A stretch of DNA of 64,000 nt from Betaproteobacteria bacterium HGW-Betaproteobacteria-22 (GCA_002842285.1 PHCJ01000001.1:124001-188000), one strand, 5' to 3'; shown: positions 1 to 9,020, numbered from the stretch's first letter. Notes: generated by a model not told the origin, from the sequence alone. A program made the numbers and translations.

Positions 1-432
1 TTTCAAGTCAGCAAGAGATTTAGCTTGTGAGTCTGCTGGCACCACAAAATAAAGGGGGCCAAAACGGCCTGCTGCAAAAATCACCTTATGTTTCAAGCCT
101 GTTGAACGCCCGATAATCGCAGGCAAGTCACCATGCCAACCAAAATCCACTTGGTTATTAGAGAAAGCTTCGTTTGTGGCAGGACCAGCACCTGGGAATA
201 AACGCCACACTACTTTAATACCGTCTTTTTTAAATTCATCTTCTAACACGCCTCGTAAGTGCGCGGTTGTCACCGATGAATAACCAACTTTAGGCTTACC
301 GCCAACGCCCGCTGAAGAAATGCCGATACGAATTTCTTTTGGGTTATCTTCTGCCGAGGCTGTAATCGGCAGCGCTAAAAATGCAGTACTGGCAGCTACG
401 GCCAATACCCAGTTAAATAATGCTTTTTTCAT
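1..432 (-). CDS. ABC transporter substrate-binding protein, sulfonate/NMT1 type (partial, C-terminus off window)
   Basis: Reading leftward from the ATG at 430-432, the frame stays open to the window edge (144 codons), so only the N-terminal half is present. It opens with a signal peptide (MKKALFNWVLAVAAS, then a hydrophobic stretch ending ITASAED) followed by a typical SsuA/NMT1-like start (KEIRIGISSAGVGGKPKV) and later segments such as NQVDFGWHGDLPAIIGRS. Family knowledge: such proteins bind sulfonates, taurine or sulfate esters in the periplasm and deliver them to an ABC importer. It follows the porin and amidohydrolase genes on the same strand, so it probably sits in the sigma-54-driven operon starting near 3608, and its permease and ATPase should lie beyond the window. 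The exact ligand cannot be told. Confidence 0.8.
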   Translation of the reverse strand, partial: MKKALFNWVLAVAASTAFLALPITASAEDNPKEIRIGISSAGVGGKPKVGYSSVTTAHLRGVLEDEFKKDGIKVVWRLFPGAGPATNEAFSNNQVDFGWHGDLPAIIGRSTGLKHKVIFAAGRFGPLYFVVPADSQAKSLADLK

Positions 433-484
433 GTTTTACTTCCTTTAAATATTAAAATTCAAATTTCTCATCAATACTAAGCAC

Positions 485-1927
485 TTAGAACGTGTATTGA
501 AATTGCGCTTGCAGTTCAGTAAAGTCTTTACGTTTTGCACCAGTTAGCGTTTTTTCAGTTTCATAATTCCAGTGGTTAATACCTACTTGTAACTTAGTGG
601 TTTGTGCAAAGAACCAGTTAACGCCCAAGGTATTCACTGTTACAGTGTCGTCACCCTTACCACGTGAACCACCTAAGGTTACGTTGCTATCATTTGGGTT
701 AAAGTAGTCATAGCGGTAAAACGGCTGTATAGATTGCGGATGCCAGTCATCAAACTTGGCCACTGATTTAATGCTGTTATAGAACTGGTCACCAAAGGTA
801 TAGAACAAGGTAAGGGTATGACCTTTAGACTTAGCCTCTTTGGTGGTGTTGGTAGCACCCACTTGAAAGTCATCACGCCCTTGAATGTACTCATAAGTCA
901 CACCATAAGGGGCATGGTTATAGTAAATATCAAAGCCATAACGATCATTTTTGCCATGGCTATCAACATTAGTTCCCGCTAACTGTACGTTTTTATCACC
1001 CTTATAGAATGACGCACCTGCCTTTAACTCACGCAACCAGCTGTTATAAGCGACAGGTAAGGTAAATGCTGCGCGACCTATAATCGCTTTGTTATTGTTG
1101 TCATCTACTTTGTTTGAAACATTGCCATTCACCACACCTAATGCGTATTCAGCCAGAGGTGCACGATAGTTAGCGCCGTAATCTACAAAAGGTGCAACAT
1201 CACCGCGAATCACAGCACCAACCTGACGCGTAAACAAACCTAAGCGGCCTGAGGCTTGAGAGACATTGATGGTTGGTCGCAAATCTTCAGGTGATTGCGC
1301 TTCTTGACCAAATGGCAGCAACTGTTGACCAAAAGTTACATTAAATCTTGGAATCTCTGGGCCACCGTTGGTTGAGGTAAAGTTGTAGCGTAAAAATGCA
1401 TCCGCTAAGTTAAGGTCACTAGTTGCACCAGCAGTAGCGCGCTTACTATAAGTAAATGAAAATTGGTAATCCAGGTTTTTACCATCTACATAATCACGAT
1501 ACAAATTACCGCGCACACCAAGCAATGCGGTTGGCACGTCAAAGGTGCTTGAGCGATTGGAAGTAGGCGCTGGATTGCCAGCCGTTGTACCCTCATTTTG
1601 TGCCTGCGCACGCACCTGCACTACGCCGAATAACGTAGAGTCGCGTGTTGATTTAATGGTGCTTCTTTCACGTAAACGTGATTCATCGTATTTATAGTTT
1701 TCCAAGTCTGCGCGTACACCTTCAACATCATCTTGCGTCGCTATGTTTTCAGGTACGGCTACTTTTTGTGACTGCACTTGCTGCTTTAACGATTCAACAG
1801 TTTTTTGTAAGGCCTCAAGCTGCTTTTCCAGCTCTTCATTTGTGGCAGCGAAGGCACTACTAGCCCCCGCTGATAACACCAACAAAGCGCCTGTGACTGC
1901 TTTTGCTAATTTATAGTTATGTTTCAA
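485..1927 (-). CDS. Outer-membrane porin, OprO/OprP-like
   Basis: A 480-residue protein with a signal peptide ending at SSAFAA, then a short coiled coil (about residues 29-55, EELEKQLEALQKTVESLKQQ) and a beta-rich domain ending in FQYTF. A terminal aromatic residue is the usual outer-membrane assembly signal. The architecture (N-terminal coiled coil plus 16-strand barrel) is that of phosphate-selective porins O and P. It lies 62 bp after the amidohydrolase and 52 bp before the substrate-binding protein. By context it probably admits anionic organosulfur compounds rather than phosphate; that specificity is inference. A second protein of similar build sits in the molybdate operon at 60477-61940. 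Confidence 0.8.
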   Translation of the reverse strand: MKHNYKLAKAVTGALLVLSAGASSAFAATNEELEKQLEALQKTVESLKQQVQSQKVAVPENIATQDDVEGVRADLENYKYDESRLRERSTIKSTRDSTLFGVVQVRAQAQNEGTTAGNPAPTSNRSSTFDVPTALLGVRGNLYRDYVDGKNLDYQFSFTYSKRATAGATSDLNLADAFLRYNFTSTNGGPEIPRFNVTFGQQLLPFGQEAQSPEDLRPTINVSQASGRLGLFTRQVGAVIRGDVAPFVDYGANYRAPLAEYALGVVNGNVSNKVDDNNNKAIIGRAAFTLPVAYNSWLRELKAGASFYKGDKNVQLAGTNVDSHGKNDRYGFDIYYNHAPYGVTYEYIQGRDDFQVGATNTTKEAKSKGHTLTLFYTFGDQFYNSIKSVAKFDDWHPQSIQPFYRYDYFNPNDSNVTLGGSRGKGDDTVTVNTLGVNWFFAQTTKLQVGINHWNYETEKTLTGAKRKDFTELQAQFQYTF

Positions 1928-1989
1928 AACTCATTCCCTTTCTTGCGGTTGTTTGCAGGGCGCTTAAGCCCTGCGGTTTTTTAAAAAAA

Positions 1990-3522
1990 TTATGCGGCCT
2001 GTTTGTTTTTTGCCAATTGATTTAATTTTTCTTCTACAGCTGTACCCTTAAAGAAATCGGGCTTGTTTGCGGTGTAAAATTCATACGGCTTAGTAAATAC
2101 CAGTGACTTAAAGTCTTCTTCCGTAATGGCGCCCTCTTTTACCAAGTCGTAAGTTTCAGCCAGGGTTTCAGTAATATCTGGCACGTCCCAATGGCCTGAA
2201 TCAGATGAGAACAGCACATTTAACTTAAGGCCCAATGGGTTGGCTTTAGTGTTAAAAGCATGCACTACCGTGCGGTCATCTGCCTCATTACCAAAGTAGA
2301 AGTTATTCACCCAGCGGTCGCGAATGTCTTCCACACTTTCAATACCAGCCAATGCAAAGTCATCGAATTGCTCTTGTTTTTGGCTGTTAAAAGAACCCAA
2401 TACGCCATAGGCTTGTTTTACGATTTCATCCTTGCTCAACGTGCGATCTTTCAGCAAATCAGCGCCGTATTCTTTAAATAGCTCGTAGTAGAAGTCTTGA
2501 TCAATATGCTCAGGGTTGTAGTTCTGCACAGATTCGCGACCCCGTTTATTAAAACGGTCCACCAAATGCGTAAATACATTGGCACCCCATGCAGCACCAC
2601 CTTCAAGCAATGCAATACGTAGCTCTGGGAAGCGTTTTGTGACACCACCAAAGAACAATGATTTGGCCAGCGCCTCAGAGGCATCAGCAAAGTGTCCAAT
2701 ATGGTTAAACATATAGTTACTGGTTGAAGCGCGCGCATCCCAGCCCATGCCTGCAGAGTGTGTTGAAGGGTTAATGCCTAATTCAATGACTTTTTTCCAG
2801 AATGGGTCATAGTCATATTCACTATCAAGCCCGAAGAAATCCAGCCAATGTGATCTGCCGCCCACTTCAGGGTGATCTTTAAATGAATATTTATCGGCGA
2901 TTGATTTAATTGGGCGACGCACAGAACCAGGAATAATGGCTGTCTTTAATCCTAAAGTTTTCACAGCAAACTCTGCTTCTTCAATCCCTTCTTCAGGGGT
3001 GTGTAGCGGAATAACCGCAACGGGTGTTAAGCGATCTTTATAGGGTGCATAAACATCTGCGTGGTAGTGATTGATTGCGCGTGACAAACCACGGCGCAGA
3101 TCTTCACGATTAGTGTGAATGGGGAACAGGCTAATGTTGGGGTATAAAACACCATAATCACTCCCCTGCTCCTGCAAGCGCTCATAGAGCAAAGCCGGCA
3201 GCGCGGCTGTGGCCAGGTCATAAGTATTCTTGCTGGGCAGCGTCCAAAATGGCGCGCGCGTCAAGCGACGGTTGTGACGCTCTTCTGGTGTAGCGTTGTA
3301 CCACTCTGCCGACAAAAAGTTTAAACCTTTTGCCAAATGCGCACGGTACTCATCTACAATTTTAACGCCCGCATACTTGGCAATGTAATCTTCAAGCAGT
3401 GGGCCAAACTCTATGGTATGAATATCAGTATCAATCACAGGATAATCAAGCTTCGCTTTAACTTCAGCTGAACGTGAATGTCTTGCTCTTTTTGCTAAAA
3501 AACTATCGCTTACAGTTGTCAT
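1990..3522 (-). CDS. Amidohydrolase family (Amidohydro_2) metal-dependent hydrolase
   Basis: A 510-residue TIM-barrel hydrolase. The N-terminal strand carries VIDTDIHT, matching the D-x-H metal-binding start of the amidohydrolase-2 family. NPSTHSAGM in mid-protein, LLEGGAAWG and FSSDSGHWDVPD towards the C-terminus are the later barrel strands; the last gives a candidate catalytic Asp. The start at 3522 is supported by an AGGGGA Shine-Dalgarno seven bases upstream. It is the first gene after a clear sigma-54 promoter and is followed by porin and binding-protein genes, so it probably acts on an organosulfur compound or on the carbon skeleton released by desulfonation. The substrate is unknown. 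Confidence 0.75.
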   Translation of the reverse strand: MTTVSDSFLAKRARHSRSAEVKAKLDYPVIDTDIHTIEFGPLLEDYIAKYAGVKIVDEYRAHLAKGLNFLSAEWYNATPEERHNRRLTRAPFWTLPSKNTYDLATAALPALLYERLQEQGSDYGVLYPNISLFPIHTNREDLRRGLSRAINHYHADVYAPYKDRLTPVAVIPLHTPEEGIEEAEFAVKTLGLKTAIIPGSVRRPIKSIADKYSFKDHPEVGGRSHWLDFFGLDSEYDYDPFWKKVIELGINPSTHSAGMGWDARASTSNYMFNHIGHFADASEALAKSLFFGGVTKRFPELRIALLEGGAAWGANVFTHLVDRFNKRGRESVQNYNPEHIDQDFYYELFKEYGADLLKDRTLSKDEIVKQAYGVLGSFNSQKQEQFDDFALAGIESVEDIRDRWVNNFYFGNEADDRTVVHAFNTKANPLGLKLNVLFSSDSGHWDVPDITETLAETYDLVKEGAITEEDFKSLVFTKPYEFYTANKPDFFKGTAVEEKLNQLAKNKQAA

Positions 3523-3533
3523 TGCAATCCCCT

Positions 3534-3569
3534 AGTTAAATTGGTAGTTAAATTGGTAGTTAAATTGGT
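3534..3569. repeat. Three tandem copies of a 12-bp unit in the amidohydrolase leader
   Basis: The unit agttaaattggt occurs three times head to tail with no mismatches, directly between the predicted sigma-54 transcript start and the ribosome-binding site of the amidohydrolase gene. On the transcribed strand the unit reads ACCAATTTAACT. Function unknown; it may be a leader-RNA element or a simple slippage product. Confidence 0.9.
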
Positions 3570-3603
3570 TAATCTTTAAGTGTAATGTGTGCTAAATACA
3601 CTA

Positions 3604-3623
3604 TTGCTAATTTATATTAGCAA
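3604..3623. promoter_or_regulatory. Inverted repeat overlapping the -12 element of the amidohydrolase promoter
   Basis: TTGCTAAT and ATTAGCAA are perfect inverted repeats separated by four bases (ttat). The right arm contains the -12 box of the sigma-54 promoter and the left arm covers the expected transcript start, so a bound protein would block or tune initiation. No factor is assigned. Confidence 0.5.
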
Positions 3624-3634
3624 ACAGCATGCCA
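3619..3634 (-). promoter_or_regulatory. Sigma-54 (-24/-12) promoter of the amidohydrolase operon
   Basis: Read on the minus strand: TGGCATG-CTGT-TTGCT, matching the RpoN consensus TGGCACG-N4-TTGCW with one mismatch and correct spacing. Expected transcript start near 3608, 86 bases before the start codon at 3522. Confidence 0.8.
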
Positions 3635-3830
3635 ACTTTTTTATGGTAAATTAGCGACAAATAACATCAATTTAACGTTATTTAGCTACATGTTTAATAC
3701 TTTTTGTTGAAGTGTTGTTGCGTATGAAGCAGCATGTTGCTGTGGGTGCAGCGTGTTGCTTCAGAAAAGTTTCACTACTTAGAACGTGTTTAATTAGAAC
3801 GTGTTTTAAAAGCAGTGAAACTTTGATTGA

Positions 3831-4880
3831 TCAAGGACAAGGGTTTGGATGTACTTCGTGTATCGCTTCTATCTCACTGATGATTTCATCTGACAATTTC
3901 ACATTGACACTTTCTATGTCAGTTTTGAGTTGCACCAGATTTGTGGCGCCAATAATCGTGCTGGTTAAAAAGCGACGGCTATTCACATAGGCAATTGCCA
4001 GCTGCGCGGGGTCAATGCCATGTTTTTGGGCCAACGCCACATAAGCGCTAATCGCATACTCTGGTGCACCGCCTTTGTATCGGCCAAATCGCTCCCAGAG
4101 TGTGAGGCGCGCTCCTGCAGGTTGCGCCCCGTTGAGATACTTACCTGTCAGCGCACCAAAAGCCAATGGTGAATAAGCCAACAAACTAACTTGATCACGA
4201 ATAGAGATTTCAGCATTGCCAACTTCATAAGCACGGTTAAGCAGGTTATAAGGGTTTTGTACACTCACCACTCGCGCCAACCCTTTATTTTCAGCCAACT
4301 TCAAAAACTGGTTAATGCCCCAAGGCGTTTCGTTAGATAAACCGATATAACGTACTTTGCCTGACTTCACAAAACCATCCAGAATCTCAAGCGTTTCTTC
4401 AATTGGAACAGTATCTTCATTGTCCACGTGGGTATAGCCAAGCTCACCAAAGTGATTAGTGCTGCGGTCAGGCCAATGCAGTTGGTACAAATCCACGTAA
4501 TCGGTATTGAGTCGCTCTAAACTACCTTCCAGCGCTGCTTGCAAGTTAGCGCGGTCAAATTTTGTTTTGCCTTCACGCAAATGTTTGGCTTGCAGTAATT
4601 TTCTTGAAGGGCCAGCCGCTTTAGTCGCTACTAGCACCTTTTGACGGTTACCATTTTTATTCAGCCAAGTGCCTATATAACGCTCAGTTAAACCCTGCGT
4701 TTCTGGCTTTGGTGGCACGGGGTACATCTCGGCTGCATCAATTAAATTAACCCCATAATCCACAGCTAAATCCAATTGCGCATGCGCTTCTGCTTCTGTA
4801 TTTTGCTCACCCCAAGTCATAGTGCCCAGTGAAATTACACTTACTTTGGTATCGGTATTACCTAACTGCCTATATTCCAT
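3831..4880 (-). CDS. tas: Aldo/keto reductase, Tas-like
   Basis: A 349-residue NADPH-dependent aldo/keto reductase. The catalytic tetrad of the family is visible at Asp48, Tyr53, Lys87 and His135 (LIDAAEMYP, LVATKAAG, DLYQLHWPD). The segments SLGTMTWGEQN, PPKPETQGLTERYIG and LGATNLVQLKTDIES closely resemble E. coli Tas (about 346 residues). It ends the run of genes that begins with msuE, 22 bp after the nitroreductase, in the sulfur locus. It may reduce an aldehyde or ketone left after oxygenolytic cleavage of a C-S bond; that role is inferred from context alone. Confidence 0.82.
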   Translation of the reverse strand: MEYRQLGNTDTKVSVISLGTMTWGEQNTEAEAHAQLDLAVDYGVNLIDAAEMYPVPPKPETQGLTERYIGTWLNKNGNRQKVLVATKAAGPSRKLLQAKHLREGKTKFDRANLQAALEGSLERLNTDYVDLYQLHWPDRSTNHFGELGYTHVDNEDTVPIEETLEILDGFVKSGKVRYIGLSNETPWGINQFLKLAENKGLARVVSVQNPYNLLNRAYEVGNAEISIRDQVSLLAYSPLAFGALTGKYLNGAQPAGARLTLWERFGRYKGGAPEYAISAYVALAQKHGIDPAQLAIAYVNSRRFLTSTIIGATNLVQLKTDIESVNVKLSDEIISEIEAIHEVHPNPCP

Positions 4881-4902
4881 ATTATTTCCAATATTCTTTT
4901 AT

Positions 4903-5499
4903 TTATTCAGTAAAATTAAAAGTGCCTTCGGCCACCAATTGCCCCACAGGCAAACGTGTGCTGGCTACTTCACGCTCGCGCAAGCCTTCTGGCAAAATTG
5001 ATCTATCGCCTTGTTTACCAATGGCAATAGCTGCCTCCAAAACGTAATCTTCAGGAATACCCAACACCTCACGGGCTTTGGTTTTATCATAGCCACCAAT
5101 CGCGTGCGTAAACCAGCCATCATGTGCAGCTTGCAATGCAAAACTCCCCCATGCCGCACCTGCATCAAAGGTATGACTACCGGTGCGAATAGGCTCAGTT
5201 TTTCCTGGCGGCACAAAAGTGGTTTTAGATAAAACAATTACCAAAGCTGAGGCGCTCTTTGCCCAAGACTGATTAAACTCAGACAACAACGCTAAAAAGT
5301 CAGCCCAATGTTTGGAGTTATTTTTAGCGTAAATAAACCGCCAAGGCTGCGAGTTGTAAGCTGAAGGCGCCCAACGCGCCGCTTCAAAAAATTGGAATAA
5401 AGTGCCATCATCTATCGCCTCGCCACTAAAAGCACGGGGTGACCAACGACTGACAAACAGTGGGTTTATTGCATGTTCTGCAACACGACTCTTTGGCAT
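4903..5499 (-). CDS. Nitroreductase-family FMN oxidoreductase
   Basis: A 198-residue protein of the nitroreductase fold. It has the N-terminal FMN-binding signature RWSPRAFSG and WAPSAYNSQPWRF and the C-terminal AIAIGKQG region of the family. Members bind FMN as homodimers and use NAD(P)H. It lies between dodecin and the aldo/keto reductase in the same direction with gaps of about 20 bp, so it is probably co-transcribed with the flavin monooxygenase pair upstream. It could supply reduced flavin or act on a substrate; the sequence does not decide. Confidence 0.8.
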   Translation of the reverse strand: MPKSRVAEHAINPLFVSRWSPRAFSGEAIDDGTLFQFFEAARWAPSAYNSQPWRFIYAKNNSKHWADFLALLSEFNQSWAKSASALVIVLSKTTFVPPGKTEPIRTGSHTFDAGAAWGSFALQAAHDGWFTHAIGGYDKTKAREVLGIPEDYVLEAAIAIGKQGDRSILPEGLREREVASTRLPVGQLVAEGTFNFTE

Positions 5500-5520
5500 A
5501 ACAAAACCTCTTTTACAAAA

Positions 5521-5730
5521 TTATTCGTTTAAGGCAAAACCTACTTTAACCGTCACTTGCCAATGTGCAATCTTGCCACCTTCAATATGCCCGCGTGTTT
5601 CTACCACCTCAAACCAGCGCAAGTCATGCACGGTTTTTGCCGCTCGTGATATTGCATTTTCAATTGCATCCTGAATACCAACTGCAGATGAACCAGTTAT
5701 TTCAATTTTTTTATACACATGATTCGACAT
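5521..5730 (-). CDS. Dodecin (flavin-binding dodecameric protein)
   Basis: A 69-residue dodecin. [50 protein letters not shown] fit the family almost position by position, including the Trp of the flavin-stacking site and the Gln of AHWQVT. The start MSNHVYKK (ATG at 5728-5730) fits the family length; an in-frame ATG four codons upstream (5742) is the alternative. Dodecins store or buffer flavins. Here it sits between an FMN-dependent monooxygenase and a nitroreductase, suggesting a flavin-buffering role in this pathway. Confidence 0.88.
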   Translation of the reverse strand: MSNHVYKKIEITGSSAVGIQDAIENAISRAAKTVHDLRWFEVVETRGHIEGGKIAHWQVTVKVGFALNE

Positions 5731-5819
5731 GATGCATTTCACTTTCTTTTAACTAAATTACGATGTCCATAAAAAAACCATCAGCTAAATTTACTTAACC
5801 GATGGCTTAACCTGCATAA

Positions 5820-7172
5820 CTATGCTGCTTTTGCTTGCTTTTCTTTTGCTACGTATTGATTTTCTGGGCGTGCCAAACCTAAATTCTCACGCAATGTCTT
5901 GCCTTCGTACTCAGTACGGAACAAACCACGACTTTGCAATTCAGGAATCACCAAATCCACAAAATCATCCAAACTACCTGGCAACACTGGCGGCAACACG
6001 TTAAAACCATCTGCTGCCTCATTTTCAAACCACAACTGCAACTGGTCAGCAATTTGTGTCGGTGTGCCGATAATTGTCCAATGCCCACGTGCACCAGCAA
6101 CCCATTGATACAACTGGCGAATCGTGAAATTATGTTTTTTGGCGATATCCACCATCATCTGTTGGCGGCTCACAATACCTTGTGTTTTTGGCAACTCAGG
6201 GAAAGGTCCATCCAGATCATATTGGGATAAATCGACTTCACCACCGGATAAGCCTGAGAGCAATGCAAGACCAGCTTCAGGATGAATTAAATCACTCAGC
6301 TCCTGATATTTAGCCTTCGCTTCTTCTTCAGTTTTAGCCACATACGCTGAAACACCAGGCATAATTTTCAGCTCATCCGCACTGCGGCCATATTTTGCCA
6401 AACGACCTTTAAGATCACGGTAAAATGCCTGCGCATCTTCAAGTGACTGTTGTGCAGTAAATACAACTTCCGCAGTACGCGCCGCAAGTTCTTTACCTGG
6501 TTCAGATTGACCCGCTTGCACAATGACAGGGTAACCTTGTGGTGGGCGCTGCACATTTAACACACCATCAACCGAATAATGCTGGCCTTTATGATGTGGC
6601 GCATGCACTTTAGATGCATCAAAATAAACACCGCTTTCTTTATCTGCCAAAAACGCATCATCTTCCCAGCTATCCCATAGCTTTTTCACCACATCCACAA
6701 ATTCATTCGCTTTTTCATAGCGATCAGCATGGTCAAGCTGATGCTCAAGACCAAAGTTTTTAGCAGTCGCATCACCTGCCGAAGTCACCACATTCCAACC
6801 AGCACGACCATGGCTAATATGATCTAATGACGCAAATTTACGCGCTAACTGATAGGGTGCCTCATAGGTACTTGAAGCAGTAGCAATAAATCCAATATTT
6901 TTTGTAGCAGTTGATAGCGCTGCAAATAATGTGACAGGTTCAAAACTAGCGCCTTTATCACTTAATGCCGAGCTAATATTTCCACCGAAATTTGCAGCCA
7001 AGCCATCCGCCAAGAAATAAGCGTCAAATAGGCCACGCTCTGCTGTCTGCGCTAACTGCGTGTAATATTCTATGCTTAACCTTCCACCTGCATTAGCATC
7101 TGGATGACGCCAGGCTGCTACATGTTGCCCAGCGCCAGGCAAAAATGCGCCTAATCTAATTTTTCTACTCAT
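5820..7172 (-). CDS. FMNH2-dependent monooxygenase, NtaA/SnaA/DszA (bacterial luciferase-like) family
   Basis: A 450-residue luciferase-like monooxygenase. The start RKIRLGAFLPGAGQHVAAWRHP is the signature of the NtaA/SnaA/DszA/SoxA branch, and WNVVTS, NFGLEHQLDHADRYEKANEFV and PVIVQAGQSEPGKELAA are its later conserved blocks. These enzymes take FMNH2 from a partner reductase and oxygenate compounds such as nitrilotriacetate or dibenzothiophene sulfone. The gene follows msuE by 65 bp and precedes dodecin, so the reductase/oxygenase pair is probably one two-component system for organosulfur cleavage. The substrate is not known. Confidence 0.85.
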   Translation of the reverse strand: MSRKIRLGAFLPGAGQHVAAWRHPDANAGGRLSIEYYTQLAQTAERGLFDAYFLADGLAANFGGNISSALSDKGASFEPVTLFAALSTATKNIGFIATASSTYEAPYQLARKFASLDHISHGRAGWNVVTSAGDATAKNFGLEHQLDHADRYEKANEFVDVVKKLWDSWEDDAFLADKESGVYFDASKVHAPHHKGQHYSVDGVLNVQRPPQGYPVIVQAGQSEPGKELAARTAEVVFTAQQSLEDAQAFYRDLKGRLAKYGRSADELKIMPGVSAYVAKTEEEAKAKYQELSDLIHPEAGLALLSGLSGGEVDLSQYDLDGPFPELPKTQGIVSRQQMMVDIAKKHNFTIRQLYQWVAGARGHWTIIGTPTQIADQLQLWFENEAADGFNVLPPVLPGSLDDFVDLVIPELQSRGLFRTEYEGKTLRENLGLARPENQYVAKEKQAKAA

Positions 7173-7237
7173 CTTAATTCTCCTGTTGTTAACTAGCTAT
7201 TCTGCAAAAATTTTATGACTTCATAACCTACGCACGC

Positions 7238-7855
7238 CTATGCATAAGAAGACAGCAAGCCCAATGGTGGCACTTCAAAATCATCTTCTTTTGCTTTATG
7301 GGGTGATATAGAATCAACTGGTGCAGCATGGTGCTGCCTTGCGAGCCACAACGCCTGATCTGCAACTGCGTCTATTCGCTCCACAATCACTGGATTGTTC
7401 AATTGGTAATTAGTGAAATCCGTATCTTTGGCAAATATTGTTTTAGGTGCGGAATAAATGCCTAAATAATTAAGCAGCGTTCTTAATTGGTGCTCAAGCA
7501 CGAGCGCATGCTGATCACTACCGCCAGTAGCAGCAATTACAGCTACTTTACCCTCTAGCAGTTTTGGATCAATCAAATCAAAGAAATGCTTGAACAGACC
7601 GGGGTAAGAAGCTTTGTAAACTGGCACACCAATTACCAAAATATCTGCATCTTCAAGCTGCTGATAAGCATATTGCAGTGATGGTGCAAGATTTACTGTG
7701 CTCAGCGCCTGACCCAAATCCTTTGCAATATCTGCAATATCAATCACTACTGACTGATGTGATGCACGACCTGCAATTTCATTGACAATAGAGGTAACTA
7801 GGTTTTTAGTACGCGATGGGGATGACAGCCCACCAGATAAGCCAATAATTTTCAC
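7238..7855 (-). CDS. msuE: NADPH-dependent FMN reductase, MsuE-like
   Basis: A 205-residue flavodoxin-fold reductase. IIGLSGGLSSPSRT is the FMN phosphate loop, IGVPVYKASYPGLFKHFFDL and IAATGGSDQHALVLEHQLR are hallmarks of the SsuE/MsuE group. Such enzymes provide FMNH2 to alkanesulfonate and methanesulfonate monooxygenases. It is the first gene behind a sigma-54 promoter at 7931-7946 and directly precedes the flavin monooxygenase, its likely partner. MsuE rather than SsuE is chosen for overall likeness and the SfnR-type regulator nearby; confidence in the symbol is moderate. Confidence 0.83.
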   Translation of the reverse strand: MKIIGLSGGLSSPSRTKNLVTSIVNEIAGRASHQSVVIDIADIAKDLGQALSTVNLAPSLQYAYQQLEDADILVIGVPVYKASYPGLFKHFFDLIDPKLLEGKVAVIAATGGSDQHALVLEHQLRTLLNYLGIYSAPKTIFAKDTDFTNYQLNNPVIVERIDAVADQALWLARQHHAAPVDSISPHKAKEDDFEVPPLGLLSSYA

Positions 7856-7930
7856 AATCTCTCCTATGTATAAATTTCACCTGCGGCTAAAGCCTTAACT
7901 TCATTTGCAGATGTTGCTTAATTTATACAC

Positions 7931-7946
7931 AGCACAGTTCGTGCCA
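7931..7946 (-). promoter_or_regulatory. Sigma-54 promoter of the msuE operon
   Basis: Minus strand TGGCACG-AACT-GTGCT: a perfect -24 half and a -12 half that keeps the essential GC. It lies 75 bases upstream of the msuE start codon, leaving about 65 bases of leader. Confidence 0.8.
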
Positions 7947-8005
7947 ACTTAATAATCTTTTAAAATCAGTAAGTTATTAAATAATTAACATTAGGACAAT
8001 GGTTT

Positions 8006-8055
8006 TTGTTGCACAACAAGCAGTTTATTGCTGAGAGACTGTTGCTAGAGCAACA
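8006..8055. promoter_or_regulatory. Candidate upstream activator sites for the msuE promoter
   Basis: Two perfect inverted repeats lie 60-110 bases upstream of the -24 box: TTGTTG-CA-CAACAA at 8006-8019 and TGTTGCT-AG-AGCAACA at 8040-8055. Half-sites of the same type (TTGTTGC/GCAACAA) recur near the other sigma-54 promoters of this locus. Binding by the SfnR-type activator encoded at 12646 is inference. Confidence 0.5.
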
Positions 8056-8078
8056 GCCTCTAAAGTAGACACTGACTT

Positions 8079-9020
8079 CTAAAACGGTCTACCGCCCGCC
8101 AAGCTGATGCGTTTAAGCACGCGCCGCGTATTCGGGTCGAATGCCGGCCTGTAATGCAATGTGGCGTAGTTATCCCACAGTACAATGTCACCTACTGACC
8201 ATTGATGTTTGTAGAAATACTTGGCATTTTTTTGATGCGCGCGTAACTTGGCAATCAATGCTGAACCTTCCTCATACGCAACACCGACTAACTCAACCTC
8301 AGTTTCCGCATCCAGATAAAGAAATTTCTTACCGGTTTCAGGGTGCGTTGCCGCCAAAGGATGCGGAAAAGCTTCACTGATCGGTGGCAAAACCGGGTTA
8401 CGATAAAGTACATGCTCGCCACCTTTGATTTTTCTAACAAAGGGGTTATAGGTAATCAGCTGCAAGTGTTCAATGCGTGCCTTAGTTTCGTCATCAAGAT
8501 CGTCATATACCTGATATTGATTAGACCAATAGGTGTCGCCACCTGTAGCAGGCACTTCCAACGCATATAAAAAAGACGCGCGTGAAGGGTTAGGTGTCCA
8601 ATGATGGTCAGTATGCGCTGTTAATTCACCTGTCCCGGTGTAACCACCTTCAACATTCGCCACCAAAACAATTGCCGGGGTATTGCCATAAGGGTCAGAT
8701 GCCAGCACTGGAACATCAGGCCTTGGGTAAAACACATTGCCAAAATAAGCGGCAAAGTCCAAATATTGCTTATCTGTTAACGTCTGATCTTTAAAAATTA
8801 AAATTAAATGTTCCTGAAATGCTTTTTTAAGCGCGAGAATTTGCCAAGGCTTTAATGGCTTACTGACATCTACTCCGGTGACCACAGCACCCACAGCACC
8901 TTCCGTAGGCGTGATGCTGAGCGACTGATATTTTTGTGTCTTTCTCCGGCTCTGTGCGCTTAAACTGCTTTTAAAACTATCTTTAATACGCTGTGTGAAA
9001 CTGCTTGCTATGGTGGACAT
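8079..9020 (-). CDS. TauD/TfdA-family alpha-ketoglutarate-dependent dioxygenase
   Basis: A 313-residue Fe(II)/2-oxoglutarate dioxygenase. The iron ligands are visible as H136-x-D138 (LTAHTDHHW) and the distal His near residue 289 (YATLHYRPAFDPNTRR), the following Arg binding 2-oxoglutarate. GAVVTGVDVSKPL and HLILIFKDQ are typical of the TauD/AtsK group, which oxidises taurine or alkyl sulfate esters to release sulfite or sulfate. The N-terminal 30 residues are a basic extension with no clear signal peptide. It follows the arylsulfate sulfotransferase by 35 bp and shares its sigma-54 promoter, so an alkyl or aryl sulfate ester is a reasonable substrate guess. Confidence 0.85.
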   Translation of the reverse strand: MSTIASSFTQRIKDSFKSSLSAQSRRKTQKYQSLSITPTEGAVGAVVTGVDVSKPLKPWQILALKKAFQEHLILIFKDQTLTDKQYLDFAAYFGNVFYPRPDVPVLASDPYGNTPAIVLVANVEGGYTGTGELTAHTDHHWTPNPSRASFLYALEVPATGGDTYWSNQYQVYDDLDDETKARIEHLQLITYNPFVRKIKGGEHVLYRNPVLPPISEAFPHPLAATHPETGKKFLYLDAETEVELVGVAYEEGSALIAKLRAHQKNAKYFYKHQWSVGDIVLWDNYATLHYRPAFDPNTRRVLKRISLAGGRPF

